Positions 26,179 through 35,648 of a stretch of 64,000 nucleotides of DNA are shown here, in pieces. Positions within the stretch are counted from its first letter, which is position 1; every line of letters starts with the position of its first letter. The stretch is taken from the NCBI GenBank assembly GCA_026710795.1, contig JAPOQK010000098.1, positions 1 through 64,000 on the forward strand, in the 5' to 3' direction. Source of the stretch: Candidatus Poribacteria bacterium (lineage in GTDB: Bacteria > Poribacteria > WGA-4E > WGA-3G). Both the position numbers and the translations under genes were made by a program. The notes under the pieces were generated by a model that was given only the letters and a program-made list of their open reading frames with translations, was not told where the DNA came from and made no database searches.

Positions 26179-28191
26179 ATGAACGCTATCATAACGGCAC
26201 GCTACAATCTTGCAATCGCATATCTAAACGATTCACAATACAGTGAAGCGATTCCAGAATTTGAAGCCATAACCAAACTGGACGAAGATTTCATTGATGC
26301 ACACTGTGGACTCAGCCGTGCATTCCTTGAATTAAATGAACTTGATAAAGCAGAAATATCTGCCAAAACAGCTATCAGTTTAAATTCTGATTATCCTTCA
26401 GCACTTACACTGATTGATGCAATTAAAAATGCACACTACGATAATGGTATTGCTTCCCTGAATAATTTAAGTTATAACGATGCAGTCTCATCTTTACGTA
26501 AGGTAGAGGATCTAGATCCAGAACATAAAAATGTAGGCTATAATCTCGGACGCGCTTATATCGGTTTGAAGGAATATGACAAAGCAATCAACTCACTACA
26601 ACATGCTCTCTCTGCTAACCCAGAACTAGATGGTATTCATTTCAACCTTGGACACGTTTATGTAGAACAAAGACAATTTGATAACGCAATTCGGCATCTT
26701 GAAAGGGCGATTATATCTGACCCAAATAAAATTGACGCGCACTACGACCTGGCACGTGCATATAGAGAATTAGGTAATCTTGAAGCAGCCACTAATGCAG
26801 CCAGTGAAACATTAAGATTAAATCCAAATTTCCAACCAATACATGATTTAGTTGAATCAATAAAACAAACACATTACAATAAAGGAATTGCTTTCCTAAA
26901 CGATGAACGGTATAGTGATGCAGTTGCCTCATTTCATAACGTTATAGCACTTGATTCAGATTTCACCCCTGTCAATTACAACCTTGGGATTGCGTATCTC
27001 AAAATGGAAAATTATCCTCGTGCTATTGATGTGCTTCAAAAAGCTGTAAAACTTGATACCACCCACAAATCAGCATACCATGCACTTGCACTCGCATTCT
27101 TTGGACAACATGAATTGGAAAATGCCAGAAATGCAGCAAAGGAAGCATTAAAAATTGATTCGACATTTCAACCTGCACGATCTCTATTAGAAGCAATTGA
27201 CCCCAGTTTTTCACCTGAATCTACGTCTTCAACTATTGAATCCAAGAGTACACAGAAACCAGAAATAGATGAAGTTGATCAGCAACATTTGGAAGATACC
27301 GTTTCAGTTCAGAATAAAGATAACCAATCTAAACCCAAGGATGTAGAAAAGGAGACGCAAGAAACTCCCAATGTAGAAAAGGATTTACTTCGTGGATCCG
27401 TGTTTCTTAATAACAAGCAATATGATCAAGCCGCGGCAGTATTTAAGCGAGTGATAACAGCAAATCCAAATTCTGTAGAAGCATTCTACGGTTTAGGACA
27501 AGTTTACTTTTGTCTAGCTGCTTATGAAGATGCTGTTACAGCCGCAAATGAAGCATTAAAACTAAACCCAAAACATCATCCATCACGCGAATTACTCACG
27601 GTAATAAAGCATGTCAGAAACTATGAAAGAAAAAAGAAATATAGGAAGAAGATCTTTATTTACACCTCAATTGTCATAATAATTGCATTAGGAGTGTTTA
27701 CTGCATATCGTTATGGAGTGATAAATATTCCTGATTTGTTTTCATCAAGCAAACCAGATAATCAAGTGGACCCACCAGATAAACCTAATGTAAAAACACC
27801 AATACCTACGAAACCAACACCACCAATACTCTCAATTTTTCCATCAATAGAAGAACCATCAGGAAATGGTTTCATTGATGCTGGAGAAACTGTAAAACTA
27901 ATGTTAAATATTACAAACACTGGTGGAATTGCAAGAAATGTGACCATCCGTATTACACCGACATCAATTCAGGGGTTGCGATTTGAGATTCCAAGAAATA
28001 GGTTTGAGGTGAATAAAAATAAACCAAAACACTATGAAATACCAATCACTGCTGATCAGAATGTTAAAGCTATGCCAAAAACATTAACGATTCAATTGAT
28101 AGGCGAAAACCAAAAAGTTTTGACTGAGAATAGTTTTGTGATAAAAACCCAACCGGATAATGATAAACTAAAACCACAAATTGTAAGATAA
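26179..28191 (+). CDS. Membrane-anchored TPR repeat protein
   Basis: 670 residues. About ten tetratricopeptide repeats fill residues 1-335 (typical units NLGRAYIGLKEYDKAINSLQ and NLGIAYLKMENYPRAIDVLQ). A charged linker and two more repeats (about 390-465) follow, then a basic stop-transfer segment and a membrane span (about 493-512). The C-terminal part starts with a Pro-rich linker and ends in a beta-sandwich-like domain with FIDAGETVKLMLNITNTGG, resembling CARDB-type adhesion folds. With no signal peptide, the repeats should be cytoplasmic and the C-terminus outside the membrane. It is probably a scaffold; partners are unknown. The next TPR gene starts 12 bp later. Confidence 0.78.
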   Translation: MNAIITARYNLAIAYLNDSQYSEAIPEFEAITKLDEDFIDAHCGLSRAFLELNELDKAEISAKTAISLNSDYPSALTLIDAIKNAHYDNGIASLNNLSYNDAVSSLRKVEDLDPEHKNVGYNLGRAYIGLKEYDKAINSLQHALSANPELDGIHFNLGHVYVEQRQFDNAIRHLERAIISDPNKIDAHYDLARAYRELGNLEAATNAASETLRLNPNFQPIHDLVESIKQTHYNKGIAFLNDERYSDAVASFHNVIALDSDFTPVNYNLGIAYLKMENYPRAIDVLQKAVKLDTTHKSAYHALALAFFGQHELENARNAAKEALKIDSTFQPARSLLEAIDPSFSPESTSSTIESKSTQKPEIDEVDQQHLEDTVSVQNKDNQSKPKDVEKETQETPNVEKDLLRGSVFLNNKQYDQAAAVFKRVITANPNSVEAFYGLGQVYFCLAAYEDAVTAANEALKLNPKHHPSRELLTVIKHVRNYERKKKYRKKIFIYTSIVIIIALGVFTAYRYGVINIPDLFSSSKPDNQVDPPDKPNVKTPIPTKPTPPILSIFPSIEEPSGNGFIDAGETVKLMLNITNTGGIARNVTIRITPTSIQGLRFEIPRNRFEVNKNKPKHYEIPITADQNVKAMPKTLTIQLIGENQKVLTENSFVIKTQPDNDKLKPQIVR

Positions 28192-28203
28192 GGAGTCTAA
28201 CAA

Positions 28204-29964
28204 ATGGACACGCGTAGTTGGGGTATTATTGGGGGAGTCGTTTTAGTTATAGCACTCTTATCCCCGCTTTTTATGGGAAGTTCAAAAAAGGTTCAACAAT
28301 TACATAATGAAGGTAACGCTTTATTCACACAGAGAATGTATCTGGAAGCAATTGATAAATATAAAAAAGCTATCAAGGAATCGAAAAAACCTGGAGCAAG
28401 ACCAGAAGTAATTGATACAGACTTCCCCGCTTTAGCAAACTATAAAATTGCACGATGTTATGATAAAATGGGTGAAACCACAAATGAAGAAAAATATTAT
28501 ACTAAGGCAATTGAACTAATTAAAAAGACTTTCTATGGAACCGATGTCCACACACATAAAGAGAATCTAACATACCTATGGGCACAAATCTTATATAAAA
28601 CTGAGAGGATTGAAGAAGCTAAAGCAAAGTTCTCATCTTTCGTAAAATTTTACCCTAACAGTTCATCTATAGAAGAAGCACTTATTCGAATAGGAACTAT
28701 TAACACTAACCTAAATAACCATGGAGAAGCCCTTATTGCATTCCAAAGGGTGATTGATGAATTTCCGACTTCAAAATATCGGAGCGAAGCAGAATATTAT
28801 ATTCCTAAAGTCTTAGTCGCTGAGAATAATTATGCTGGTAATGTTAAGGATGAAGCTGAGACAATGTACAATACAGCTCTTGACAAAGTAAATCTGAATC
28901 AAGATTATAATGCATATCAAATTTTCATAGGTATAATAAAACAGTACCCAGAAAGTGATTATGTCTCTCTTGCTTATGAAGGTATAGGGGATATTTACAA
29001 TAGATCTAATAATCTGGTTAATGCTCGATTGAATTACGAAGAAGCAATGTATAGTACTACAGATCTAGAAAGAAAGCAGAAATTATTGAAAAAATATCAA
29101 GAGACTTATCTTATCCCTGAACAACCTGAACATGTTGAAACAAAACAAAATCATAACTCTGCCCTCTTCGTAAGGGCAAATCTACTAAGAATTAAAGAAA
29201 ATTTCACAGAAGCGGCTACACTTTATGAAACTCTTTCAAAAAGTGATATTCCAAAGGATGATATCGTTTACTCACTTTATTGGGGAGGATATTGTTATCA
29301 ACAGGCTAAAAACTACAAAAAATCTGAAGAATTACTGATGAGAATCATAGGTGAATTCGCTAATAGTCCAGAGGTGGTAAAGACGTACTATCTACTTACA
29401 TTGACTTACTCGAAATGGGCAAAGTCTGATGACGGGAACTTATCAAATTATCGGTTAGTTATTCAAACTGTAGATGAAGCAATTGAGAAAAATCTTTCTA
29501 CTGCGATTAAATCTGATTTGAGATGGTTGAGTCAAATGCGTGCAATCAAGGCCGATGCAGTTAAAAATTTACCAAATTCAAATACTATATTTGTACCTGA
29601 TCTATCACCAGAGGATATAAAACACAACCATTACGATCAGGGATTAGTATTTCTTGAGGGAAACTTGTTTGAGCATGCAATTTCTGAATTTGAAAAATGT
29701 ATTGAAATAGATCCATACTTTACAAAAGCATACTGTAACTTAGGAGTTATTTATTTAATTAAAGAAAACTATTTACAGGCAATAGATGAACTTAATGATG
29801 CAATTTACATAGACGTAAAATTCAAAGAAGCACATTTTAATATTGGGTTAGCATATTTGAAACTCGGTAGATATAAAGATGCTAAAATTGCTGCTAATGC
29901 TGCATTGCAAATTGACCCAAATTATGAATCAGCAAAAGCACTTAGAGACTCCATTGCAGATTAG
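28204..29964 (+). CDS. TPR protein with N-terminal membrane anchor
   Basis: 586 residues with AAGGAG before the ATG. An uncleaved membrane segment (IGGVVLVIALLSPLFMG, about 8-24) is followed by several TPR or BamD/YbgF-like repeats, for example FKYARCYDKMGE-type helices near 80 and AEYYIPKVLVAENNY near 200. A final block near 480-580 has clear repeats (YCNLGVIYLIKENYLQAIDE). The topology places the repeats outside the inner membrane. Together with the preceding gene it could form a complex across the membrane; that is inferred only from neighbourhood. Confidence 0.75.
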   Translation: MDTRSWGIIGGVVLVIALLSPLFMGSSKKVQQLHNEGNALFTQRMYLEAIDKYKKAIKESKKPGARPEVIDTDFPALANYKIARCYDKMGETTNEEKYYTKAIELIKKTFYGTDVHTHKENLTYLWAQILYKTERIEEAKAKFSSFVKFYPNSSSIEEALIRIGTINTNLNNHGEALIAFQRVIDEFPTSKYRSEAEYYIPKVLVAENNYAGNVKDEAETMYNTALDKVNLNQDYNAYQIFIGIIKQYPESDYVSLAYEGIGDIYNRSNNLVNARLNYEEAMYSTTDLERKQKLLKKYQETYLIPEQPEHVETKQNHNSALFVRANLLRIKENFTEAATLYETLSKSDIPKDDIVYSLYWGGYCYQQAKNYKKSEELLMRIIGEFANSPEVVKTYYLLTLTYSKWAKSDDGNLSNYRLVIQTVDEAIEKNLSTAIKSDLRWLSQMRAIKADAVKNLPNSNTIFVPDLSPEDIKHNHYDQGLVFLEGNLFEHAISEFEKCIEIDPYFTKAYCNLGVIYLIKENYLQAIDELNDAIYIDVKFKEAHFNIGLAYLKLGRYKDAKIAANAALQIDPNYESAKALRDSIAD

Positions 29965-30085
29965 TTTAAACATACCTTTAATTATTGATGTCATATAAAT
30001 TGTGAAGTAATAAAGATTATGCTCAAAACATGATAATATTGAAATACTGGATTCCTATAATCCCACTACAAGGAGATTGTGTAAT

Positions 30086-32533
30086 ATGAAGAAGTTATCC
30101 GTAATTCTTACGACTATTATAATTACCACATTCCAGATTCTGATGTGTGTTTTTGCTCAAGATACTAAACAGCATCCTTCAGAAGAATTCGTTCTTACCC
30201 GATTAGGTAAAGGTTGGATAAAGGATATTGAATTTTCACCTGATGGCGAACAAATTGCTGTAGCAACTACCATTGGAATATGGATTTATAATAGTCATAC
30301 CGGAGAAATTGAGAATCAATTTGAAGGATTCATAGGAAATGCTAATGCAATTTCATATTCACCTGACGGTCAGCAACTTGCAGCTGCACATCAAGATCTA
30401 ACTATAAGGATATGGGAACCTACTAAAAAAGTTCAAAAAGACAAAATAATAGCACTAAGAGGACATCAACGAATAATACATGATATAAAATTCTCATTTA
30501 ATGGAAAAAAGTTAGCAAGTGCAAGTTCTGACAAGAGTATCAGACTATGGGATATTGAAAACCTTGAAGAAGACAATCAATCAAAAAGATTACCATACAA
30601 AGATATCGTGCGAACTGTCACTTTTTCTTCAGACAGCCAATTGGTTGCTGGTGGAAGTGATGATGGAATTATCCAAGTTTGGGATGCAAATACTGGTGAT
30701 AGCGTATATAGCTTTTCTGAACATAAAGCTTCAGTGCAAGTTGTTGACTTCTCTTTTGATAGAACCAAACTTGCAAGTGCAAGTTTGGACGGATCTGTAA
30801 TATTATGGAGTCTTGTTGGTGAAGGTGGGAAAATCCAGTCCACAATTACACATGACACTCCTGTTTATACGGTAAAATTCTCTCCAGATGGGAATACATT
30901 TGCAACAGGTACTGCAGATAGACTGATTCGTCTGTGGGATACGAAAACAGAAAAACGTAATTTTACTTTAAGAGGGCACAAAGATGCAGTTCCTAATATT
31001 GATTTTTCTCCAGATGGAACATTACTTGTTAGCGGTAGTCCAGATGGAACTGTGTTTGTATGGGATATACTTGGTGAAAGAACAAAAGTAGAGATTCACG
31101 GACATACTGGTGGAATCAAGGCATTATCCTATACACAAGACAATCGCATTCGAGCCTGCGGTACAGGTTTAGATGGAAAACTACGGATATGGGATGCAGG
31201 AACAAGCAGCGAACTCTCCATACTTAAGGATCATATTGAATTAACACAAGCGGTTGCTTTTTCTAAGGACGGTGAAAGGATTGCGAGTGGCGGATCTGTA
31301 GATGGAAATATATTTCTTTCCAATGTGTTAAATAATCTTAATTACACTACCAACAATGACAATCGTTTAGAATCTGTATTTAAGGGAAATCCACACGGAA
31401 TTACAGCATTGACTATTTCTCCTGCTAACACAATTCTGGCATCAGGCGGATCAGATGGAAGAATTCATTTATTGAATATTGCAACGGGTCGGCAATTAAA
31501 AATATTACGTGGAGCTCAGAGTACTATTACTGCATTGACCTTTATTCTTGACAGCACTCATCTTTTCAGTGGAGAGGAGAACGGAACTATCCGCTATTGG
31601 AATGCACTTACTGGAAAACAGGTGGGGGAGGAAACAAAAGGTTCGTTTAGTGAGATAACTGCTTTAGCATTTTCTCCTAATTTACGTATACTTGCTATAG
31701 GTGATAAAACTGGTACAATAACTCTTTTTGACCATCTAAAAGACGAAACGAAAACAGTTCTTTCTCTACACACACAGAAAATTACATCAATTATTTTTTC
31801 TGATGATAATCAAAGGTTTGTTAGCGGTAGTGAAGATGGAACGATTCTGATTTGGGATTTGAACGAAATACTGAAGGTAGATGACAATCAAGATAACAAC
31901 CAAGGTAGGGCAATCATAACACAAGTGAATCCCGCCACACAAAATAACAGTAAGTCTGAAAAAAGTGCCCAGGAGATTGCACGAAAAGCATTAGCATCAA
32001 CAGTATTTCTTAAGATACAGAATGCAAACGGTGATGTTATAAGGTATGGTAGTGGTTTTTTCGTTGGTAATGATAAACTCGTAACAAATTTTCATATAGT
32101 AGATGGGTCTACATCAATTCTTTTGAGAAAAATTGGTTATGATAAATGGTATCAAATTGAAGACATCCTTGGTACAGATGAAGAACATGATTTAGCAATA
32201 CTAAAACTATCAAGTATTTCTTCACCTTTTTTACCTATTGCAAATAGCGAAACTGTCCAAACTGGGGAAACGGTGTATGTTATTGGAAACCCCAAATTGC
32301 TTGAAGGAACATTCTCAAAAGGAATTGTTAGTGCTGTCCGGACTGATGGAAAAAACAAATGGATACAAATAGATGCATCGATTTCTCCCGGAAGTAGCGG
32401 TGGTGCGGTAGTTAATGGAATAGGCGAAGTCATAGGTGTTGTAAGCTGGAGTTACAACGATCCTAAAGCTCAGAACCTAAATTTTATTGTTCCTTCAAAT
32501 TATCTCAAAGAACTACTCAAAAGAACAAAATAA
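30086..32533 (+). CDS. Secreted WD40 repeat protein fused to a trypsin-like protease
   Basis: ATG 30086 is chosen over TTG 30077 because AGGAG (30071-30075) and a signal peptide (VILTTIIITTFQILMCVFAQ) fit it. Residues about 35-620 hold roughly a dozen WD40 repeats (for example LASASSDKSIRLWDIE, FATGTADRLIRLWDTK), enough for two beta-propellers. The last 180 residues are an HtrA/trypsin-like domain with a complete triad: His in VTNFHIVDG, Asp in EHDLAILKL, Ser in SPGSSGGAVV. No PDZ domain is present. The N-terminal RLGKGWIKDIEFSPDGEQ block is shared with the paralogue at 33579-35561. Probably a periplasmic or surface protease guided by the propellers. Confidence 0.85.
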   Translation: MKKLSVILTTIIITTFQILMCVFAQDTKQHPSEEFVLTRLGKGWIKDIEFSPDGEQIAVATTIGIWIYNSHTGEIENQFEGFIGNANAISYSPDGQQLAAAHQDLTIRIWEPTKKVQKDKIIALRGHQRIIHDIKFSFNGKKLASASSDKSIRLWDIENLEEDNQSKRLPYKDIVRTVTFSSDSQLVAGGSDDGIIQVWDANTGDSVYSFSEHKASVQVVDFSFDRTKLASASLDGSVILWSLVGEGGKIQSTITHDTPVYTVKFSPDGNTFATGTADRLIRLWDTKTEKRNFTLRGHKDAVPNIDFSPDGTLLVSGSPDGTVFVWDILGERTKVEIHGHTGGIKALSYTQDNRIRACGTGLDGKLRIWDAGTSSELSILKDHIELTQAVAFSKDGERIASGGSVDGNIFLSNVLNNLNYTTNNDNRLESVFKGNPHGITALTISPANTILASGGSDGRIHLLNIATGRQLKILRGAQSTITALTFILDSTHLFSGEENGTIRYWNALTGKQVGEETKGSFSEITALAFSPNLRILAIGDKTGTITLFDHLKDETKTVLSLHTQKITSIIFSDDNQRFVSGSEDGTILIWDLNEILKVDDNQDNNQGRAIITQVNPATQNNSKSEKSAQEIARKALASTVFLKIQNANGDVIRYGSGFFVGNDKLVTNFHIVDGSTSILLRKIGYDKWYQIEDILGTDEEHDLAILKLSSISSPFLPIANSETVQTGETVYVIGNPKLLEGTFSKGIVSAVRTDGKNKWIQIDASISPGSSGGAVVNGIGEVIGVVSWSYNDPKAQNLNFIVPSNYLKELLKRTK

Positions 32534-32624
32534 ACTTGCCATAAGAAAGGTGACAAAGCATAAGGTTACACATCATCATATGTTGCCAAATGTAATATGT
32601 GTATCACAAATTTATCTTTCCAAA

Positions 32625-33395
32625 CTACTCCTTAATCACAAAGAATTTCTCCTCTTTAATCCGTTCTTCAGGGAAGCGTGCACGAGCCCAGATTGATTTA
32701 GCATTTTCAATCATCTGTGGATGTCCGCATGCATACACCACAGAGTTCGTATGGTCAAACTCTAACTGGTCCCCATATTTCCGTATTACATCTTCAGCAC
32801 GACCACTTTCACCTTGCCATTCCGCATCTTCCCACGGACGACTCACCGTCGGAACAAAGGTAAACCACTCCTCCTGAGCAGCAAGTTCATTCAGTTCATC
32901 CAAGTAATACCCAAGTTCCCATGAACGACTTGCGCCAACAATTGAGATAATCTGGTGTGGATTTGATTTGCCCTGTTCCTGTTCAATTTTCAGCGTACGA
33001 GCAATGCTAATATAAGGCGCAGCTCCTGTGACAGTGCCTGCCATGATATGTCGTGTCATTCCACTCTCAGTGTCCATAACAAATTTACCCACAAGTCGGT
33101 CTCTGATGAAAACAGTATCCCCAAGTTTCAATTCCCAAAACAGTGGGGTCGTAGCACCTTCAGGGACTAATTCAACGAACACTTCCATAAAAGGTTCGTG
33201 TGGAGAGGAAACAATAGAATAGGGACGTTGGACAATTTTTTCCCCAATTTCAAAACCAATAGTTGCGTATTGACCAGGGATAAATGGGAGTTCTCGATCC
33301 ACTTGGAATTTAAAAGCAGCTAAATCTTCAGAAAAATCTTCACGTTCAATGAGTTCACCAATACAATATCGCGATCTGGAACTTTTTCTTTGCAT
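32625..33395 (-). CDS. Ferredoxin/flavodoxin-NADP reductase family protein
   Basis: FAD oxidoreductase of 256 residues. The FAD-binding segment is FIPGQYATIGF followed by RPYSIVSSP; the nucleotide-binding half has MAGTVTGAAPYISIARTL and VVYACGHPQMIENAKS. The C-terminus ends EKFFVIKE, so the usual aromatic end of plant-type or Fpr enzymes is changed. AAGGAAG and a strong promoter (33444-33472) precede it. It sits on the opposite strand between the two WD40 genes, so it is likely an independent unit. Confidence 0.85.
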   Translation of the reverse strand: MQRKSSRSRYCIGELIEREDFSEDLAAFKFQVDRELPFIPGQYATIGFEIGEKIVQRPYSIVSSPHEPFMEVFVELVPEGATTPLFWELKLGDTVFIRDRLVGKFVMDTESGMTRHIMAGTVTGAAPYISIARTLKIEQEQGKSNPHQIISIVGASRSWELGYYLDELNELAAQEEWFTFVPTVSRPWEDAEWQGESGRAEDVIRKYGDQLEFDHTNSVVYACGHPQMIENAKSIWARARFPEERIKEEKFFVIKE

Positions 33396-33443
33396 AATCT
33401 CTTCCTTAATAATAAAAATTGTCGGTTTGGTTACCTACAATAT

Positions 33444-33472
33444 ATTATACTTGATACCAGAATCCATATCAA
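33444..33472 (-). promoter_or_regulatory. Promoter for the ferredoxin reductase-like gene
   Basis: On the minus strand TTGATA (33467-33472), 17-bp spacer, TATAAT (33444-33449). Confidence 0.65.
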
Positions 33473-33490
33473 TAACTTTTTCAAATAGTC

Positions 33491-33519
33491 TTGTTTGTTG
33501 AAGTGTCATCTGATATACT
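33491..33519 (+). promoter_or_regulatory. Promoter for the second WD40 gene
   Basis: TTGTTT (33491-33496), 17-bp spacer, TATACT (33514-33519), with TGA in front of the -10 box as an extended element. Confidence 0.55.
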
Positions 33520-33578
33520 CAGAAGTAGAATATGAATCTCTGTCAATTGTATACCACAATGAAACAAGGAAAACCATT

Positions 33579-35561
33579 ATGATAAAATCGTATGTAGTAA
33601 AAATATTGGTCATACTTCTGTTGAATGCAATCAACGTTGTGGGGTTTACTCAGGACTACACTCAATGGAATTTACCCGAAGGTGCCAAAATACGATTGGG
33701 AAAAGGAAGGATAAATGATGTTAAATTTGCACCGAATGGATCCAAACTGGCAGTTGCAACTGATATTGGGATATGGATTTATGATGCTCAAACTGGGAAA
33801 GAAATTACACGTTTAAAAGTACAATCACATGGGGGACACAGATCAAACACTATTACATTCTCTCCAGATAGCATAACACTTGCAGTTGGCAATCGGATCC
33901 TCGGTGGTAGTGTTGAATTATGGGATACTAACACTGGTGAACGTATCACCGTCTTGAAACAGAATGTAGGCAGCATAAAAGCTTTAGTTTTTGCTCCAGA
34001 TGGCAGAATACTTACATGTGCCAGTTTGTTAGGAAAAGTTGAATACCACATGTGGGAAGTTGCTTCTGGACGTGAGATGTTACACTTCATTGCACCTCAA
34101 GAGTCTCTTCTCAACGTGTTGACACTTTCTCCAGACACACAAACTGTTGTAAGTGCTGAGAGAGACAAGGTTATATTATGGGATACATTCACTGGAGAAC
34201 TTAAACATACGTTGAAATTTAGTACATCCCGGACTTTAGCGTTTTCAGTAGATAGCAAAACGATTGTCGGTGGCGAAACGACACTTCGCTCATGGGATAC
34301 TGAGTCAGGAAATGAATTACCTGGATTCAAGGGACATACTCGCGCTGTTGAAAGAATCACCTTTTCGCCAGATGGCAAAACGTTTGCTAGTGGAGATACA
34401 GGAGGTAATATCATATTATGGGATTTTGATTTTTCCAATCAGGAAATAGATGACGTAGCTGACGGTGACAGGAAACTGACATCGCCAAAACATTTACGTT
34501 CTCTAACCGATTCTAAGGACATAAAGAAGGAAAAGAAAAATAAACAGATAGACCGCACTCTAACGAGACATATACTTCCCATTAAAGGTTTAGACTTTAC
34601 AGCAGATAGTGAAATGCTTGCAAGTGGTAGTGATGATGGAACACTAAAAGTATGGAATGTTGACACTGGCAAAGAATTGTTAACTATTCATGGTCATACA
34701 GGTTCAGTCAAGGCGTTAAAGATGTCCGAGGATGGTAAAATGCTGTATTCTTGTTCATCTGATGGCGTAATAAGGATGTGGAATTTTGAGAAGAATACCG
34801 AACAACTCGTACATACAAAACAACCTTGGTATGCTTTTGCATCAGCATTCTCCAACGATGGGAAGATTGTTGCAACTGGATGTTGGGGTGAAGTTAGATT
34901 ATGGGATTTAGAAAAACAGAGCTTCTATGATCTCATGGAAAAAGACGGCAATTTTGTTGTGGCATTGGAATTCTCACCCGATGATACAATTGTTGCAAGT
35001 GGTCATTGGAATGGAAAAGTCAGATTATGGGATGTTAAGAAACGTCAATTATACAAAGAACTTGATGGACATACTGAGGACGTCAATAATGTTGCATTTT
35101 CTCCAGATGGCAAGAAGTTTGCAAGTGGAAGTAAAGATGGTACAGCCTACTTATGGGATCTTGAGACAATGCAAGAAACTCATCTCCTTTTAGTACCAGA
35201 ACGTGATGTTAAAACTTTAGCATTTTCTCCGGACAGCAGTATTCTCATCACTGTTCTTCGGGATGGCACAATGCAGATATGGGATACTGACACACACCAA
35301 CACATAGCAGACTTTGCCAACACGAGAGGTGCTGCCAGTGCTATGAAATTCTCCCCTGACGGAAGAACTGTGGTCTGTGGACATGCTGGCGGTCTAATCC
35401 GAATTTGGGATGTGGATACAAGATCACTTCGTCAGGAATTCCGTACAGGTAATGCAGGATCGCAAACAAACTTTGAGTTTTCACCAGATGGTAAAGTTCT
35501 TGTTAGTGGTAGCTTTAACGGATCGATTCTCATCTGGGATTTAGAGAAAATCTTTGAGTAG
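33579..35561 (+). CDS. Secreted WD40 repeat protein
   Basis: ATG 33579 is chosen because AAGGA (33566-33570) and a signal peptide (VVKILVILLLNAINVVGF) follow normal spacing; the frame is open further upstream. About 661 residues made almost only of WD40 repeats (for example FASGSKDGTAYLWDLE, VVCGHAGGLIRIWDVD), with one Lys-rich linker near 330-350 that may separate two propellers. The start block IRLGKGRINDVKFAPNG pairs with RLGKGWIKDIEFSPDG of 30086-32533, so the two are paralogues, this one without the protease domain. Confidence 0.82.
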   Translation: MIKSYVVKILVILLLNAINVVGFTQDYTQWNLPEGAKIRLGKGRINDVKFAPNGSKLAVATDIGIWIYDAQTGKEITRLKVQSHGGHRSNTITFSPDSITLAVGNRILGGSVELWDTNTGERITVLKQNVGSIKALVFAPDGRILTCASLLGKVEYHMWEVASGREMLHFIAPQESLLNVLTLSPDTQTVVSAERDKVILWDTFTGELKHTLKFSTSRTLAFSVDSKTIVGGETTLRSWDTESGNELPGFKGHTRAVERITFSPDGKTFASGDTGGNIILWDFDFSNQEIDDVADGDRKLTSPKHLRSLTDSKDIKKEKKNKQIDRTLTRHILPIKGLDFTADSEMLASGSDDGTLKVWNVDTGKELLTIHGHTGSVKALKMSEDGKMLYSCSSDGVIRMWNFEKNTEQLVHTKQPWYAFASAFSNDGKIVATGCWGEVRLWDLEKQSFYDLMEKDGNFVVALEFSPDDTIVASGHWNGKVRLWDVKKRQLYKELDGHTEDVNNVAFSPDGKKFASGSKDGTAYLWDLETMQETHLLLVPERDVKTLAFSPDSSILITVLRDGTMQIWDTDTHQHIADFANTRGAASAMKFSPDGRTVVCGHAGGLIRIWDVDTRSLRQEFRTGNAGSQTNFEFSPDGKVLVSGSFNGSILIWDLEKIFE

Positions 35562-35648
35562 GTTTATTATCATAAGCAATCCATTTGTGATAAATATGGT
35601 TTTGAAAAAAGAGTAACAGATGGTATAAAGATCCAGTTCTACGAGGCG

